A DNA stretch of 64,000 bases from Scleromitrula shiraiana (Eukaryota; Ascomycota; Leotiomycetes; Helotiales; Sclerotiniaceae). The notes below the pieces were generated by a model that was given only the letters and a program-made list of their open reading frames with translations, was not told where the DNA came from and did no database searches. The stretch is from the NCBI GenBank assembly GCA_028455995.1, contig JABELC010000002.1, positions 2,728,001-2,792,000 on the forward strand. The letters run 5' to 3'. The translations under genes and the position numbers were made by a program. Positions 47,212 through 59,400 of the stretch are shown in pieces; position 1 is the first letter of the stretch, and every line of letters begins with the position of its first letter.

Positions 47212-48210
47212 CATACATTCATACATTCATTCATCCACATTACTATATTCATCATCCACAGTACTACGAGTACTCTACTATCTATATTCATCATCCAGGA
47301 CCTCTCAATCAAAATCATTTAAATCTTTAAAATCCACCTTATAAAAAAATAGAACAAATTATTTATATACTTTATTTATAACATCTTCTCCATTGTCATT
47401 TTAAACGTCTATGGTTAATTCAGATCTTTACTAATCTAAATAAAAGTATAGTTTTCAATATCATTTCATCACCTTTTTCTTTTTCTTTTTTTCTTTTTTT
47501 TGGAACTTAAGAAAATCATAAAGCACCACCATCCTTCTTCCTCTTATTAATAAATCTTTTTTTACCCTTTTCCCCCTCCATCCCTCCCTCTCCCCCTGAA
47601 GTGTCTCTCTCCCTCCCTCCCTCCCTACAAATCTTTTCTATAGTACCAGTACTGTACCTCAAACGACAACCTCAAAAGTTATTTGATAGAATAATAAATA
47701 TTTGAGATTTCCTTTCAAATTTTCAGATAATAATGTTATACTCATTCATTTGAACGACTTAATTATTTTTTTTTTGTTTAAACATCAATAAAGATTGTTT
47801 CGAACGCCCAACGGTTGTCGCAATACATAGGCTATCCCCACACCCAAAATCAACTCCCTATCTAACATCTAACCAGTAAGGAGAAAAAGGGTTTACCAAA
47901 TACCGAATATTGATTATCCACCACCACCCCCCCCAGCAATTTTATTTCATTCTAATAAATCTTCCCAAAAATTTACATATCTTTAAAGCTTCAACAAGCC
48001 TTCGAGTCTTCAAAAATTATTTTTACGACCTTTCTTGACGCGAGACTTTAATCATATTCTTTAGCCGCACGAGTTTTTTTGTGAGAAGTTCGGTGCGGAC
48101 GATTCAGAGCAAAAGCTTTGACAAGTGTGCCACCGACTCCTTGCATCACAACAAACTTTTCATACTTATCTCTCTCTCACTTTACAAACTCGAAAGGATA
48201 TCTGCCACTT

Positions 48211-50256
48211 ATGATGAGTCAACAGTATACCGAGATGTTCCAGGAGTATCCTCCGAATCGATCACCAGCGACCAGTCGTGGCTATGGAAACATGACCCTT
48301 AATCGCCAAACATCGCGACAATTCATGGACTCGTATCAAGCACCGCTTACCGGAGGAGGACTTTACCATTCGGAAGATCCCACACCTCAGTATAATGGAT
48401 CTCAAGCTGCTTACAGAGGTCCTTCCAACAATGTCAATAATTATGCATATGAAAGCCAGACTTGGAATTATGGAGGCGGAAATGTAGCTGCAGCCAGTGT
48501 CATGGGAGGAACTGGTCGTCTCAGACCTCAGCAACAAAGTCGACGAGCTGAGATACCATCGGCATGTCAACTCTTCTACATTGTGATTTTCCACTATCGT
48601 GAATTTGCTGCTAACATCTTCTTATAGAGCTGGATGAACCCCCCTCACAATCAAATTCCGCAATCGGTTCTACAACATAATTTGCCTGGCGTATTTGATC
48701 AACCTCAGAATTCTCAACGTTCCCCACCACCAAACCAGAACGAGCACGAAGAGTTGATTCCGACCGCCATTGTTATCAAGAATATCCCTTTCGCCGTAAA
48801 GAAGGAACAATTGACAGAAATGATGTCTAGTATGGGACTGCCATTGCCATATGCTTTCAACTATCACTTTGATAATGGCGTTTTCAGGGGTCTGGCTTTT
48901 GCGAACTTCACGGATGCTCGGGAAACCCAACAAGTTATTGATGCTTTGAACCACATGGATTTGCAAGGACGAAAGCTACGAGTTGAGTACAAGAAGATGC
49001 TTCCAGCCGCAGAACGCGATCGTATCGAACGTGACAAGAGAGAAAGACGCGGACAATTGGAGGAACAACATCGAGCCCCAACGATGATGTCCACAGCATC
49101 CCTCCATACCGCGGGCTCTATGACTTCTATGAATTCGGGACTTAGAACCGCATCGCCTTCACCTGTAAACATGCGCCAAGCCGGAGCTACTCCTGTCAAC
49201 TCTGCAGGCAAGTTCGAACTCCCCTTTCAAGACCCAAAAATACTAACAACAGGTAAAGGATTGGAATACGATCTCAACGACCCAACCACATTGTCGTATT
49301 ATACAGAACTCCTCTTGTTCAAGAACGATGATAAACGAGAAGCCTTTACATTCCCACCAACTGTCTCACCCGCTGATCGACGCATCATCCATACATTGGC
49401 CCATAATATGAATCTTGAACACCACTCTCAAGGAAATGGAGAGTTGCGCCAAGTCCAGATTGTCAAGACAAAGCACGTTAGTCCTCCATTGAGCCAGATG
49501 CCAACAGCATTTTACAACGAGTCACAACGTCGTGGGCTCAACCGAGCAGCTACGATTGACTTCAGCGAAGCACGAGCGACCGATCCTGCCTACCAGATGC
49601 ATACTTTGAGTCGTCAAGGTTCTACTCTTTTGGATATTCCAGGCTCCCCAGGAGTACGTGAGTTGATTACTGGTGGTCAAAGTCTTCGAGCCGCCAAATC
49701 ATTCGCCGACTTGCGCTCCTACTCGCCATCACCGGTACCATCATCCGCTAGCTTCCCAGCTAATTTGAACCAGAACATTGCTAGATTTGCTGGTAATGAT
49801 TATGGACTCAACTCAGCCACTGGTGGAACTCCAAATTTGACTCCTACATCTGCAGGACCTTCGAACCTTCGTGATGATGCCTTTTTGGCCAACGGTTTGA
49901 ATAACTTGTCACTTGGATATGAACGTCAATCTCGCACAAACATGAATGGACGAATTGGCCAAGAACGAGACAATTACCCTCCAAGTGCTGGTCCTATCGG
50001 TAGCCAGCGCCCTGCCAATGGAACCGTCGATGAAAGCTCCAGAAATGGTCAAAGTGCAGTTCCTGAAAGACAACCCCGAGGACCCACTAGTGATCAATGG
50101 GGCTCTGGATTTTCACGAAATAGACAAAATGGTCACGCTAGCAAGGGCAGTGATGGTAATTTACACTAATCTTACTTGGATGATTGACAAATGCTAAAAG
50201 TATGCACAGATTCCTCAGAACGAACTGGATTCACATCAGCTTCTCGCTACATGTAA
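48211..50256 (+). CDS. RRM-R3H RNA-binding protein (Pin4/Cip1-like)
   Basis: Cytoplasmic or nuclear mRNA-binding regulator of the yeast Pin4 / fission-yeast Cip1 and Cip2 kind. Exon 1 is 48211-48561 and exon 2 begins at 48628. The intron has a TGCTAAC branch point and TATAG acceptor, but the phase-matching donor is GC (GCATGT), giving IPS-SWMNPP. A GTAGCT donor at 48483 is the GT alternative. The RRM (about residues 160-240) has RNP2-like AIVIKNIPF and RNP1-like RGLAFANF, followed by the basic helix LRVEYKKMLPAAERDR. An R3H-like segment follows: FTFPPTVSPADRRIIHTLAH. The rest is Ser/Asn/Gln-rich and disordered. At the 3' end either the frame stops at 50169, or a 54-nt intron (50156-50209, GTAATT...GCACAG) adds 15 residues ending at 50256; the latter looks like a normal fungal intron. 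Length about 630-645 residues. Confidence 0.85.
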
Positions 50257-51895
50257 TACTCCCGAAAGATTTCACGACGTTACGAACATTAGATCTATTA
50301 TGCAACCTATCTACGTATTGCAAGCTAAACATATTGGCGGTCGCCTTTATGCCGTTCAATATCTATTATTCTTTCTAAGAGTTCTCCATTGACTGAGCTT
50401 GCCGACTTGCTCTTGTTTATTGTAATTACATTACCGCCTCGATTTTTGTTTTTGAGAGCATTTTCGCTCTAGACTCGTGGTTGCTCACGGTATATACGCA
50501 ATTTGCTTATTATTTACACACAATTGGCTGCCTGATCAACGACATATCACGATGCGAATAGGATACCATTAAAAAAGCGACTGGGCAACCCTGATACGTT
50601 GACGATAAACGCTACTATGACTTCCTCTACCGTATCCATAAAAACTAGGATTCGGATTTATTAACGTCTTTGGACACCCAACTAATACAAAGGCATGCAT
50701 GGCCTTTTTCAATGACTGACGACCCGTTACGTCCCGTCACGCTATAAAATTACACAAAAATTACCTTTTACCTACTCGAGTTTTCGACATCGACCTCCAT
50801 GGAATTCTATTTACTGGCTTTCGAGAATATGGAACTGATGATTAATTCATTTGGTTGGCTTCGGAACATGAATATCTGTACTTTAATTACTTGCTACTTA
50901 TCAACTATTACCGTTCAAAATCTTGTACTTTTGTTGCTGGGGGTTGTTCAGAAGGTGGGCTGAAATGGTTGGATGCATGGGATGTTTGTTTTTAAAGAGG
51001 TGCACTGGAGTCCTCGTTCTTCGAGGACTGTTGGGATGGAACATATGATGACTAGGACTTTGGTGCACCCTTCGCGCTTGACTTTGTGCTGCAACTGAGA
51101 TTGCGATGTTGTATGGCGTCTGGTCGGGAGGTCATAATAGGATAACGGGGAAAAATAAGAACCTCCATTTTCATAATCTTATGTCTGCGTGCGCTTGTGA
51201 ATGAATGATTGAAATGTGATATAATTGCCATCCCCTTTTCCTCTATCGCTTCTCTCCCCCCTCATTCATCACCCCTGGCCTATGCGCATGTGTATGCCGA
51301 AAGTTCCAATTTCCTTCCATCACACCGCCATCTTGAGCTCCACTCGGCCCAGTTCTTCCGTATTCCTTCTATTACTGTATGAAATGCAATTAAAGCGGCC
51401 TTACCGTTTTGGATCGAGTTGATTGATGGTTCCTGCATGTGATTACTCTTTTGGGTGTGTCTAGGTTGTCTTGCCTTGAGCTTGCTTTAGTTGAACGGAA
51501 AGTTATATATGGGTGATGGGAATAAGATGTGTTTATATGGGGTTATAGAGTTGGATAATGTATGTTTCTATTTGGTTTGTGCATATATTGTATGAAGGTT
51601 TGTACATATTAGCGTTGTTTTTGGGGGGTTAGTTAGCACTGATAGCCCCTAGAGATCAAGTTCAAGTCAGTGCCTGAGCTAGAGGCGCGTGGGCGCCTCA
51701 GATTTTGAAACCTTATAATATAGGCATTAATTATCTAGAGGCGCTTGATACTTATTTAGCATGACGCCTATAATCATGAAGCTTTACACTTCTTAAATTT
51801 CGTAAATGTACATGCAATAATAATAACTTCCATTCAAACCCAACGAGGCCACATTAACTTGTAGGTCTTACAACTCTGTTCGACACACTATCACC
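50257..51895. other. Intergenic
   Basis: 1.6 kb between the RRM gene and cwc27. Contains a GC-rich hairpin and related repeats at 51,670-51,780 (listed separately). The frame at 51225-51422 has no motif. Confidence 0.6.
51670..51780. repeat. Hairpin and repeated GAGGCGC motif
   Basis: GAGGCGC-GTGG-GCGCCTC (51682-51699) is a perfect 7-bp stem with a 4-base loop. CTAGAGGCGC occurs twice (51679 and 51735), and an AGGCGTCA-type inverse copy follows at about 51,762. It may be a fragment of a small inverted-repeat element. Confidence 0.45.
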
Positions 51896-53533
51896 ATGTC
51901 TTCTCTCTACAATCTCGAACCACAACCAACTGCATCATGCATTCTTCATACAACTTCCGGTGATATTTCCCTCGAGCTATGGGCGCAACAAATTCCTCTT
52001 ACATGCCGTAATTTTCTACAGCATTGTCTCGATGGTTACTACGATAATACTATATTCCATCGATTGGTACCGGGCTTTATTTTACAAGGAGGTGATCCAA
52101 CAGGTACTGGATCTGGTGGCGAATCTATCTATGATGGCGGCGCATTTTCAGAGCCTCGAGAGGAGGGTGGTATATGGCCAATGGAAGAACGTAAGGGACA
52201 GAATGCGGGACCGACGGGAGTAGGCTTCAAAGATGAGTTTCATTCGAGAATTAAATATAACAGAAGAGGATTGTTGGGGATGGCAAATGAGGGAAAAGAT
52301 ACGAATGGAAGCCAATTTTTCCTTACGCTGGGTGATACACCGGAGTTGATGGGAAAGAATACGCTGTTTGGACGAGTGGAGGGCGAAACTATATATAATG
52401 TTGCGCGGATGGGAGAGGCGGAGGTTGGGGATGGAGATAGACCTTTATATCCGACGAAGATTACGGGGGTTGAGATTTTGGTTAATCCTTTCAAGGATAT
52501 GGTAAGGAGGGAGAGGGTTGCGAAGGTTGCGGCACAAGAGAAGAAAGCTCCAGAGAAGAAAAAGAAGAGGAAGGCTGGGAAACAACTTTTGAGTTTTGGG
52601 GATGATGGAGATGATGCGGTTGAGGAACCAGTGGTTAAGAAGGCCAAATTTGATACGAGGATTGTGATGGATGATGGGACTGCAGATAACGAGCCTGAAC
52701 CTGCGCCCAAGGCTAAATCTTCGACGAAGAAGAAAGCTCCCAGACCGTCATCCGTTAAGTCATCACCAGAGCCGATGCCACCTCCACCAATTAAATCCTT
52801 ACCAAACCGTGCCGCAAAGGTCGAACGAGACATTTCCTCGTCTCCAGAACCACAGGTTGAGAAGGTTACTTCGTTATTGGATCGAACCAATGCGCAAATA
52901 GCAGAACTCAAGGCTTCCATGAAACGAAATGTTCAAACCGCACCTGTACCTGAGAAAAAGAAATCTGCCCTAGAAGCTATGATACCCGCGACATCAGTTC
53001 GTGGACGGAAACGAAACGCTGGAGGGAAATCCAACCCAGCTAACGATCAAGCATCTCTGGATATTCTACGTGCATTCCGTGAAAAGCTGGAACAAGCACC
53101 CCCGGAAAAAGAAGCCGCAAAAACCATACCATCCGGCTCCAAAGAAGGAGAGCCCAACACCGACCAAGCGGCAGAAGACGAAGAAGCCGCCCTTTGCGAT
53201 CTCCATTTCATAGCCAACTGTCAATCCTGTCAAGCATGGGACGCACACACGGGCGAAGAAGAACAAGATGACGACGATAAAGATGACCAAGGGTGGATGT
53301 CTCACGCCCTATCGTTCAAAGAGGATAAACTGGGTAAGGATCTTAGGTATAGGAAGAAAGCGGAGGATGAATTGGTGGTCATTGATCCGAGGGAGAAAGC
53401 GAGGACGTTGAAGGAGGAGATGAGGGCGAAGAGGGAGGCGAGGGCGGGGGGGTCTACAGGGAGGGAGTGGGATAGGGCGAGGAATGAAAAGTTGGCCAGG
53501 GGGGCGGCGTTGGCGGGGAGGGGGGCGAAGTGA
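51896..53533 (+). CDS. cwc27: Spliceosome-associated cyclophilin Cwc27
   Basis: Peptidyl-prolyl isomerase-like protein of the Bact spliceosome. One exon, 545 residues, start in good context (CACC before ATG). The cyclophilin fold spans residues 12-190: TSGDISLELWAQQIPLTCRN, FHRLVPGFILQGGDPTGTG, GLLGMANEGKDTNGSQFFLT and NTLFGRV are recognisable. The isomerase arginine (FHRLVPGF) and phenylalanine (QFFLT) are kept. Where active cyclophilins have Trp (LTxWLDGKH) this one has LTLGDTPELMGKN, as is usual for Cwc27, which is thought to have little isomerase activity. The C-terminal half is Lys/Glu/Pro-rich with basic nuclear-localisation-like runs. A late segment has CDLHFIANCQSCQAWD, the conserved C-terminal Cwc27 block. 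Codon third positions alternate between G-rich, C-rich and G-rich along the gene. Confidence 0.95.
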   Translation: MSSLYNLEPQPTASCILHTTSGDISLELWAQQIPLTCRNFLQHCLDGYYDNTIFHRLVPGFILQGGDPTGTGSGGESIYDGGAFSEPREEGGIWPMEERKGQNAGPTGVGFKDEFHSRIKYNRRGLLGMANEGKDTNGSQFFLTLGDTPELMGKNTLFGRVEGETIYNVARMGEAEVGDGDRPLYPTKITGVEILVNPFKDMVRRERVAKVAAQEKKAPEKKKKRKAGKQLLSFGDDGDDAVEEPVVKKAKFDTRIVMDDGTADNEPEPAPKAKSSTKKKAPRPSSVKSSPEPMPPPPIKSLPNRAAKVERDISSSPEPQVEKVTSLLDRTNAQIAELKASMKRNVQTAPVPEKKKSALEAMIPATSVRGRKRNAGGKSNPANDQASLDILRAFREKLEQAPPEKEAAKTIPSGSKEGEPNTDQAAEDEEAALCDLHFIANCQSCQAWDAHTGEEEQDDDDKDDQGWMSHALSFKEDKLGKDLRYRKKAEDELVVIDPREKARTLKEEMRAKREARAGGSTGREWDRARNEKLARGAALAGRGAK

Positions 53534-53891
53534 GGGGGGTTGGTTGGTTGGAGGAGAGGGGATGGGTATGGAGAATGAGGATAGGGGTGGTTGTCAATGG
53601 GGGATGATTTATATGCTATTTAGATTGATGGCAAATTGTAATGAACAATTTCGCCGTGATATCGGTTCATAGCTCAAAATGACGAGATATTTAAATAAAA
53701 TATTCAAACATCATAAATCAATCATGTTGTTACTGCCGCGTTCAATTTTGCTAGGATTGCGATTATAAAAATCGTAAAAGGTCAAAAGTTTGGCGAAAAT
53801 TTTATTTGTCATTTGGGTTTAGTTTCCTCTATCTGTATGGGTAGGGGGGACAACCCAGCATAAAATATTGTTCTGCTTATGGGAAACCAAC
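53534..53891. other. Convergent intergenic region
   Basis: About 360 bp shared by the 3' ends of cwc27 (plus) and deoxyhypusine synthase (minus). Nothing else seen. Confidence 0.65.
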
Positions 53892-55223
53892 TCATTTGGT
53901 GTCTTGAGTTGTGTTTTTAGCGAATGTGGAGGCCACGATTAGGGGGAAACATGCTGTCGCTTCAACGTATACCTGGATATTGTGGGTTAGCTTAGCTTGT
54001 ATACATCCATTAATACGCTATTTATCGAGAAAGACGATGTCTTCAAACCAGGAGGTGAAAGTCATGCTAAGGGCATTGAATGCCGGGGAATGACAAAGAG
54101 GAAAACTTTTAGGCAAATGGAGGGCATTAGAGGAACAAACCTTGACACTATCAGCTCCCACTTTTATCTTCCCCCAACTAACTGCCTCATCTGGTCTTGC
54201 TCCAGCATCACTTCCATCAAATTCCTGAGCCGTATTGATATAAACTGCGCTCTCGGCTCCGTTTCTCATCAGACATGCATTCGCAATATGATGTTTGATA
54301 ACTCCTCCTCCCAGAATAATCATTCCTGCTCTCTTGGCTCTGACAGCTATCGTGTTTATCTTACGAATGTCCTCTACGAGATCGATGCGAAGTTGTGCCG
54401 GTGAACTCTTAAAGGTGTGGAAGTATAGCATATCCCCCAACGAACCATCCGTAAGCGCGGGACAAAAGACAGGGATGTTATTTTTGTACGCCCAATAGCA
54501 TACAGATGAGGGGTCATTAATTTCTTTCCCCAAACGATGGATTATCTTACTCGGGGTCCAGTGCATGCGCTTTTCGGGGTCGGGATCCGACGCGCTGGCT
54601 TCTTGCTCCGCGAGCATGGTGTCGAGGATCGGGATGATCCAGTCTTCAAATAGACAGTAGTTGTTATTTGGGACGATGAGATTGCCAATGCGGTTTTGTC
54701 CTTTGGCGCGGAGGGAGGCGCCGGGCGTGGAAAATGATCCTAGGTAGGTGGGGGCGAGACATTTGATTAGATCTTCTTCGATGCCGCCTGCGGTTGTTAC
54801 GATGGCGGATACGTGGGAGTGCTCGGCTAGGTAGCGGAGGGTTCCGCGGAGGCCGGAGGATATCAGGTTGGAGGTGTAGCCGAGGAAGATGGTGGTTCCT
54901 TGGGAGGTCTCTGGGTCTTTCCAGGCGCGCTGAGAGTGGTGTTAGATATTGTTCAAGTGAAAAATGATTGATGGGGGGGGGTTGAAAATCCATACCATAT
55001 CATTGATTATTCTCACAGCCTCGCCAATAGAACTTGCTTGGAAACCCATATTATTCATCCCGCTCATAAGATCATCAACAGTGATGGGACGATCGGCAAA
55101 TTTGTTGAAATCCAATTCCTCGACTTTTTGAGCATCCTTTGGCATTTCGTTGGATGGGACGAGGACGGCATCCGTAACGGAAGATGGCGGTGCTCCTCCA
55201 CCTGAGTTGGATGTGGAAGCCAT
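53892..55223 (-). CDS. dys1: Deoxyhypusine synthase
   Basis: Cytosolic NAD-dependent enzyme that transfers the aminobutyl group of spermidine to a lysine of eIF5A, the first step of hypusine formation. Exons on the minus strand: 55223-54996, 54929-54141 and 53972-53892; introns 66 and 168 nt; 365 residues, close to the family norm. The last exon is only 26 codons and restores the conserved end [20 protein letters not shown]. Motifs seen include [11 protein letters not shown] near the N-terminus, [39 protein letters not shown] and [20 protein letters not shown]. The catalytic lysine is Lys330 in the following WGKI, matching human Lys329. Part of exon 2 (54,929-54,600) uses strongly C-ending codons. 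Confidence 0.97.
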
Positions 55224-56411
55224 AATGATAGTACTATTTTATAGAGAGTATCCAAACATATACTTCATAGATTTGACAAAAGCTCTGGAAATCAACAATT
55301 CGATTTTATAGTTGGCACTTGCACAGACTCTTAAAATCTTTGAATGAATCACTTTCAGCACGTGATTGTTGAGTTATTCGAATTCTGTAATAGGATTTGC
55401 AAAGTTGAAAAGTTGTAAGAGTAGTTGAATGAGTTGAATATAGATAGACCTTAGCTGTCAGGAAGATGAGGATACAAGTACTCAAGTGTACTTGGACTCC
55501 AAGGTAGTTCTATGTGCGACGGCAAAGTTAATGTATATTATTTTCTGACCTGTGTGTTGAGATTAAAATTTATGTAAAAATATAAGACTGATATTAATAT
55601 CTTACTTTTTACACCAAAGGTTAAAAATATCAGATCCAGTTAGTTAAGAATCTACTACTAGTAGTACTAAATGAAAAGTTGATTAATATAATAATAATAA
55701 ATGTTATAAAAGTATATAGAGTATATTCATTTTTATTTTTCATCTTATCTAAGGTTACAGAAGTACTCAAGTTCTATTAAAAAATCTTCTATAGATTATG
55801 TAAGCAATTGGATTTATTTGGCAAAGATATAGCCTGTGCGTTTATTTAGTCCGACCTTCATTGAATCTAATAAAATATTGATTCAATCTCAACCATTATT
55901 TAAGTTAACCTTACTGTAATAATATACTACTTTTGACTTTGTACTTAAACTATTTATTTTATTACTTGGACTAACCTATTAAAGACTAATATTAATAAAT
56001 TACCATAGCATGAGGTTAGCTTTACTTTCAAGTTCCGAGATATCAATCCTCAAAAATACTGTATAATACGTATTCGAGTCTACATAGGTATTATTAACGA
56101 ATAATAATAATAAGTGTCATTTCAACCCTCAAATATTCAGAATTACATAAGCACATGAATACTTTCCGTATTCTATCAACTACTTCTGCTTATATCAAAT
56201 TCAAAGGAAACCTTCCTTTATATCTTCAATGCTTCTTCAATTATTCTTGTCGCATTCTAGAATAATTCTTATTAATTAACAAGAGGTAATTACGAACAGG
56301 TAATTACGAAGACAGACCACATGTTGCAGCTAATTTCGATCGAATTACAACTTCAACAACAAAGACTATCAGATTTCATTTGATTTTGGGCCTTCGTCCT
56401 TTTGAAATTGA
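55224..56411. promoter_or_regulatory. Divergent intergenic region, deoxyhypusine synthase / Snt1-like gene
   Basis: 1.2 kb, AT-rich, holding both promoters. Blocks of ATTAATA and TAATAATAA occur at 55,560-56,115. No coding frame seen. Confidence 0.6.
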
Positions 56412-59400
56412 ATGTTAGTCCTCTCAATTTTTACATCTCCGCATTTGCCATATATTTTCGTACTAATGATTCGACTACTACTAGGTCGTCCTCCAGGAAC
56501 CCAGCCTACGACAACAACGAATCTCGACGGTCTCCACGAGATCGCTCTCCCATAGACCGCGACCGCTCTCCTCGAAGATATAATGATGGCCGTGATGCCG
56601 ATACATACCGAGGGACAGGTCCGCGCGGTGAGAGACGAAGATCACCTTCCAACTCCAGAGCCAATAACACAGCCTCCTTCAACGCCAATCGAGAATTGTT
56701 TAGAGATAGAGATATTCCGCCCCGAGATTTAAATCGAGATATTTCTTCACGCGATCCTCCGCGAGGTCCTAGGGCTGGCTCAAAGGCATATATAGATGCA
56801 CCGAGTGGTCCTAGAAGTAGTGGCTTTTCTGAGGGGTTTCGAGGCGATTTTGGCTACCGAGGCGAATATCGGGGTGGTAGAGGTCGGGGTCGTGGACGAG
56901 GTTGGCGAGATGATAGTAGAGATCGAGATAGGGATAGGGATAGGGATCGAGACCGTGGTCGTGAAATTGATCGAGAGCGGGATTATAGAGATATAAGAAG
57001 AGATGAGAGAGGCCCACTGTCATTTCGAGATGATAGAAGCCGAGATCGCGGGGAATGGCGTGGTCGCGATAGTTTCAGAGGACGTAGACCTTCTTCGCCA
57101 CCAGGTAGAGGTCGGTCACCGAATTATAACAATCGTGATACCCGGGATGTTCTATCAAATCTCGATCTGGACCGTGCCCGAAGAGCTTCACGGGATGGAC
57201 CACTCTCTGCAACTTCGCCTTCATCCGAGTCATCTCAACCTTTCGTACATGGGTACGGAAGGGCTAGAGGGGGTGGAGTAGGACGTGGCCGCGGCCGACC
57301 TTATTACGAAGATTATCATCGTCCTCAGGGTCGTAGTAGATCTCCGGAACCAAGCTGGAATCGTAGGACGCAGCCATCAGCTACCCCTCCTCCTCAAGTT
57401 CCTGCGTTCGGAACAACAGGATCAGGATCATCTGCCTCCCTCACCTCCCTCAACCAAAGCCCTGTTCCAGGTGTCTCGGTTCCCACAGCACCTCGATACC
57501 ATCTGGGTACACCTCAACCGAGATACGCAATACACAACATCTCGGGACTGGACGCTATAAAGCCAAAAGAATCATCCGCTGTTGGCCAACCTGCATCGAT
57601 TAAAAAGACGAAAACTCCTCCTCCCATACTAGGGGCACCACCCCAAAATATACGACGTCAAAGAAAACCTATTCTTGGAAGACGCCCTCCAAAGATTCCG
57701 ATCCGGGATGATCTGTCTGATTCGGACGTGGACCCTTTTGATGAGGACTACGGAGATGATGAAATCAATTTCGATGGAGAAATAGAACAAGTACGGCGTG
57801 ATTTGGAGGCTGCACATAATCGGCGTGAGCTCCCTTCTGCCGATCAAGCCATGTTTCTTCAACCGTTTATCAACGCTCCCTTAGTTGAAAAGGATGTAAA
57901 AGATGGTTCTGATGCAGTCGAAAAATGCATTGGTCCGAAAAGTACAGCCAAGCCTGCAGAGATATTAAAGGAAGAAACGGAAACACCCATTGTCGTCGAA
58001 AGTGTTATACCTAAAACACGTCCCGAAGACCCCGAACATCCGAAGCCACGTTCACCTGAAGCCTCCACTGCTTCTGAGGAAATAGTTTCCATCAATCCCA
58101 TTTCCAGGGATACCGTTTCCCAGGAGTTACCTTCACAAGGTATTACTTCCAAAAATGGCGATTCGGAAGAGACCCCTAAGGATGCTGCTCCCGCAGAGAT
58201 TATTTCTCAGGTAGTTGTATCGAACCAGTCTTTCTCTGCTCACAACAATGAGGAGGAGGCAAAGCGAAAAGATACCACTGTGGAGGAAGCTACGGAACAG
58301 TCTGAAACTGTGATGCTTTCTCCAGGTGAAATCAAAGTAGAAGCGGCCGTCGACGGCTCAACTTTAGCACCTCTTCCAAAAACAAATACAGAACCAGTGG
58401 ACATCGAGATCTTGCCTGATGCCGATGCCAATATACAAGAGGATATGCCAATTAGTCCAAGGACTATCATTGGAGATTCGGGGCTAACAGATAATCAGGC
58501 TCCAAATGTTGATGAGATAGCACAAGTAGTAAAAACAGATACGGCCATCATCAATAGTTCTGACGTTGTGATAAGTAACGATACTCATTTATCTTCCGAT
58601 AAATCTGCTCTTGGACTCAGCGAAACTACGAATGGTCAAGATACCCCATTGGTAGAAAATCATAGCAATACGTCAATGTTAATCCCCTCGACTCGTGATC
58701 TACCTATCGTGATCCCTAAAGCTCCGAAGCCAAGGATGGAAATACCCGATGAAAGCGATGGAGAGCAAGTTGCGATTGAACATGCGGAGGAGCTTCGAGC
58801 TCTTGAGATGTTGCGCAAAGAAGACGAACGAATCGAAGGGATCAAGGCTCTTGAATCTGTTAGAAAATTAATGAAAACCCCTCCTTTGTCAAGTTTGCCA
58901 ATGTTTGAAGTTAAGCCATGGGACGAGGATCTCGATTTTATGAACACTCTCCAGCTTGATTTCCGTCTCAAAAACCATATTGCAAATCTCATACGGGCCA
59001 AAAAGTCTCAACAGCTTACCGATCAACAACAAGAGGGCAAGCTATGGGCGGAGCGTTACTACAATTATCGTAGATGGACTGATTACGATAAGGATCCAGT
59101 CGCAGCTCGAAGCAGGACAACATTTGCTAAAGCCCAAGAAAAGGAGGCCGAGAAACTTGCTGAAGCAGCCAAATCGGTTTCATCGTTAGATTCCAAGTCA
59201 GAGGGGCAACGCCGTACTGGAAGTAGATTTGCCACAGAACATGACTTTGAACGTGTACTTCGTGAATCTGAACGTGAGGCTAGAGAATCCAAGGAGCAGC
59301 AAGAGGATAATGATAGAGCCAAATCAGCGAGTTCAAAGGAAGCTGTTATCCCGCCCATGTGCTGGAATGATGATGAATGGCAAGAAACTGCCTATAAAGA

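Larger units (their letters stand above)
40070..48210. other. 8.1-kb gene-poor region with many simple repeats
   Basis: Between the HSF-type gene (minus) and the RRM gene (plus), so both promoters lie here. It contains ATC trinucleotides (about 43,099-43,130), a 99-bp tandem duplication, GGAT, GAAT and TTCGTTC arrays, and a C run at about 45,881-45,897. No multi-exon gene could be assembled. The frames at 41210-41784 (minus) and 44185-44511 (plus) have no firm motif. Confidence 0.5.
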
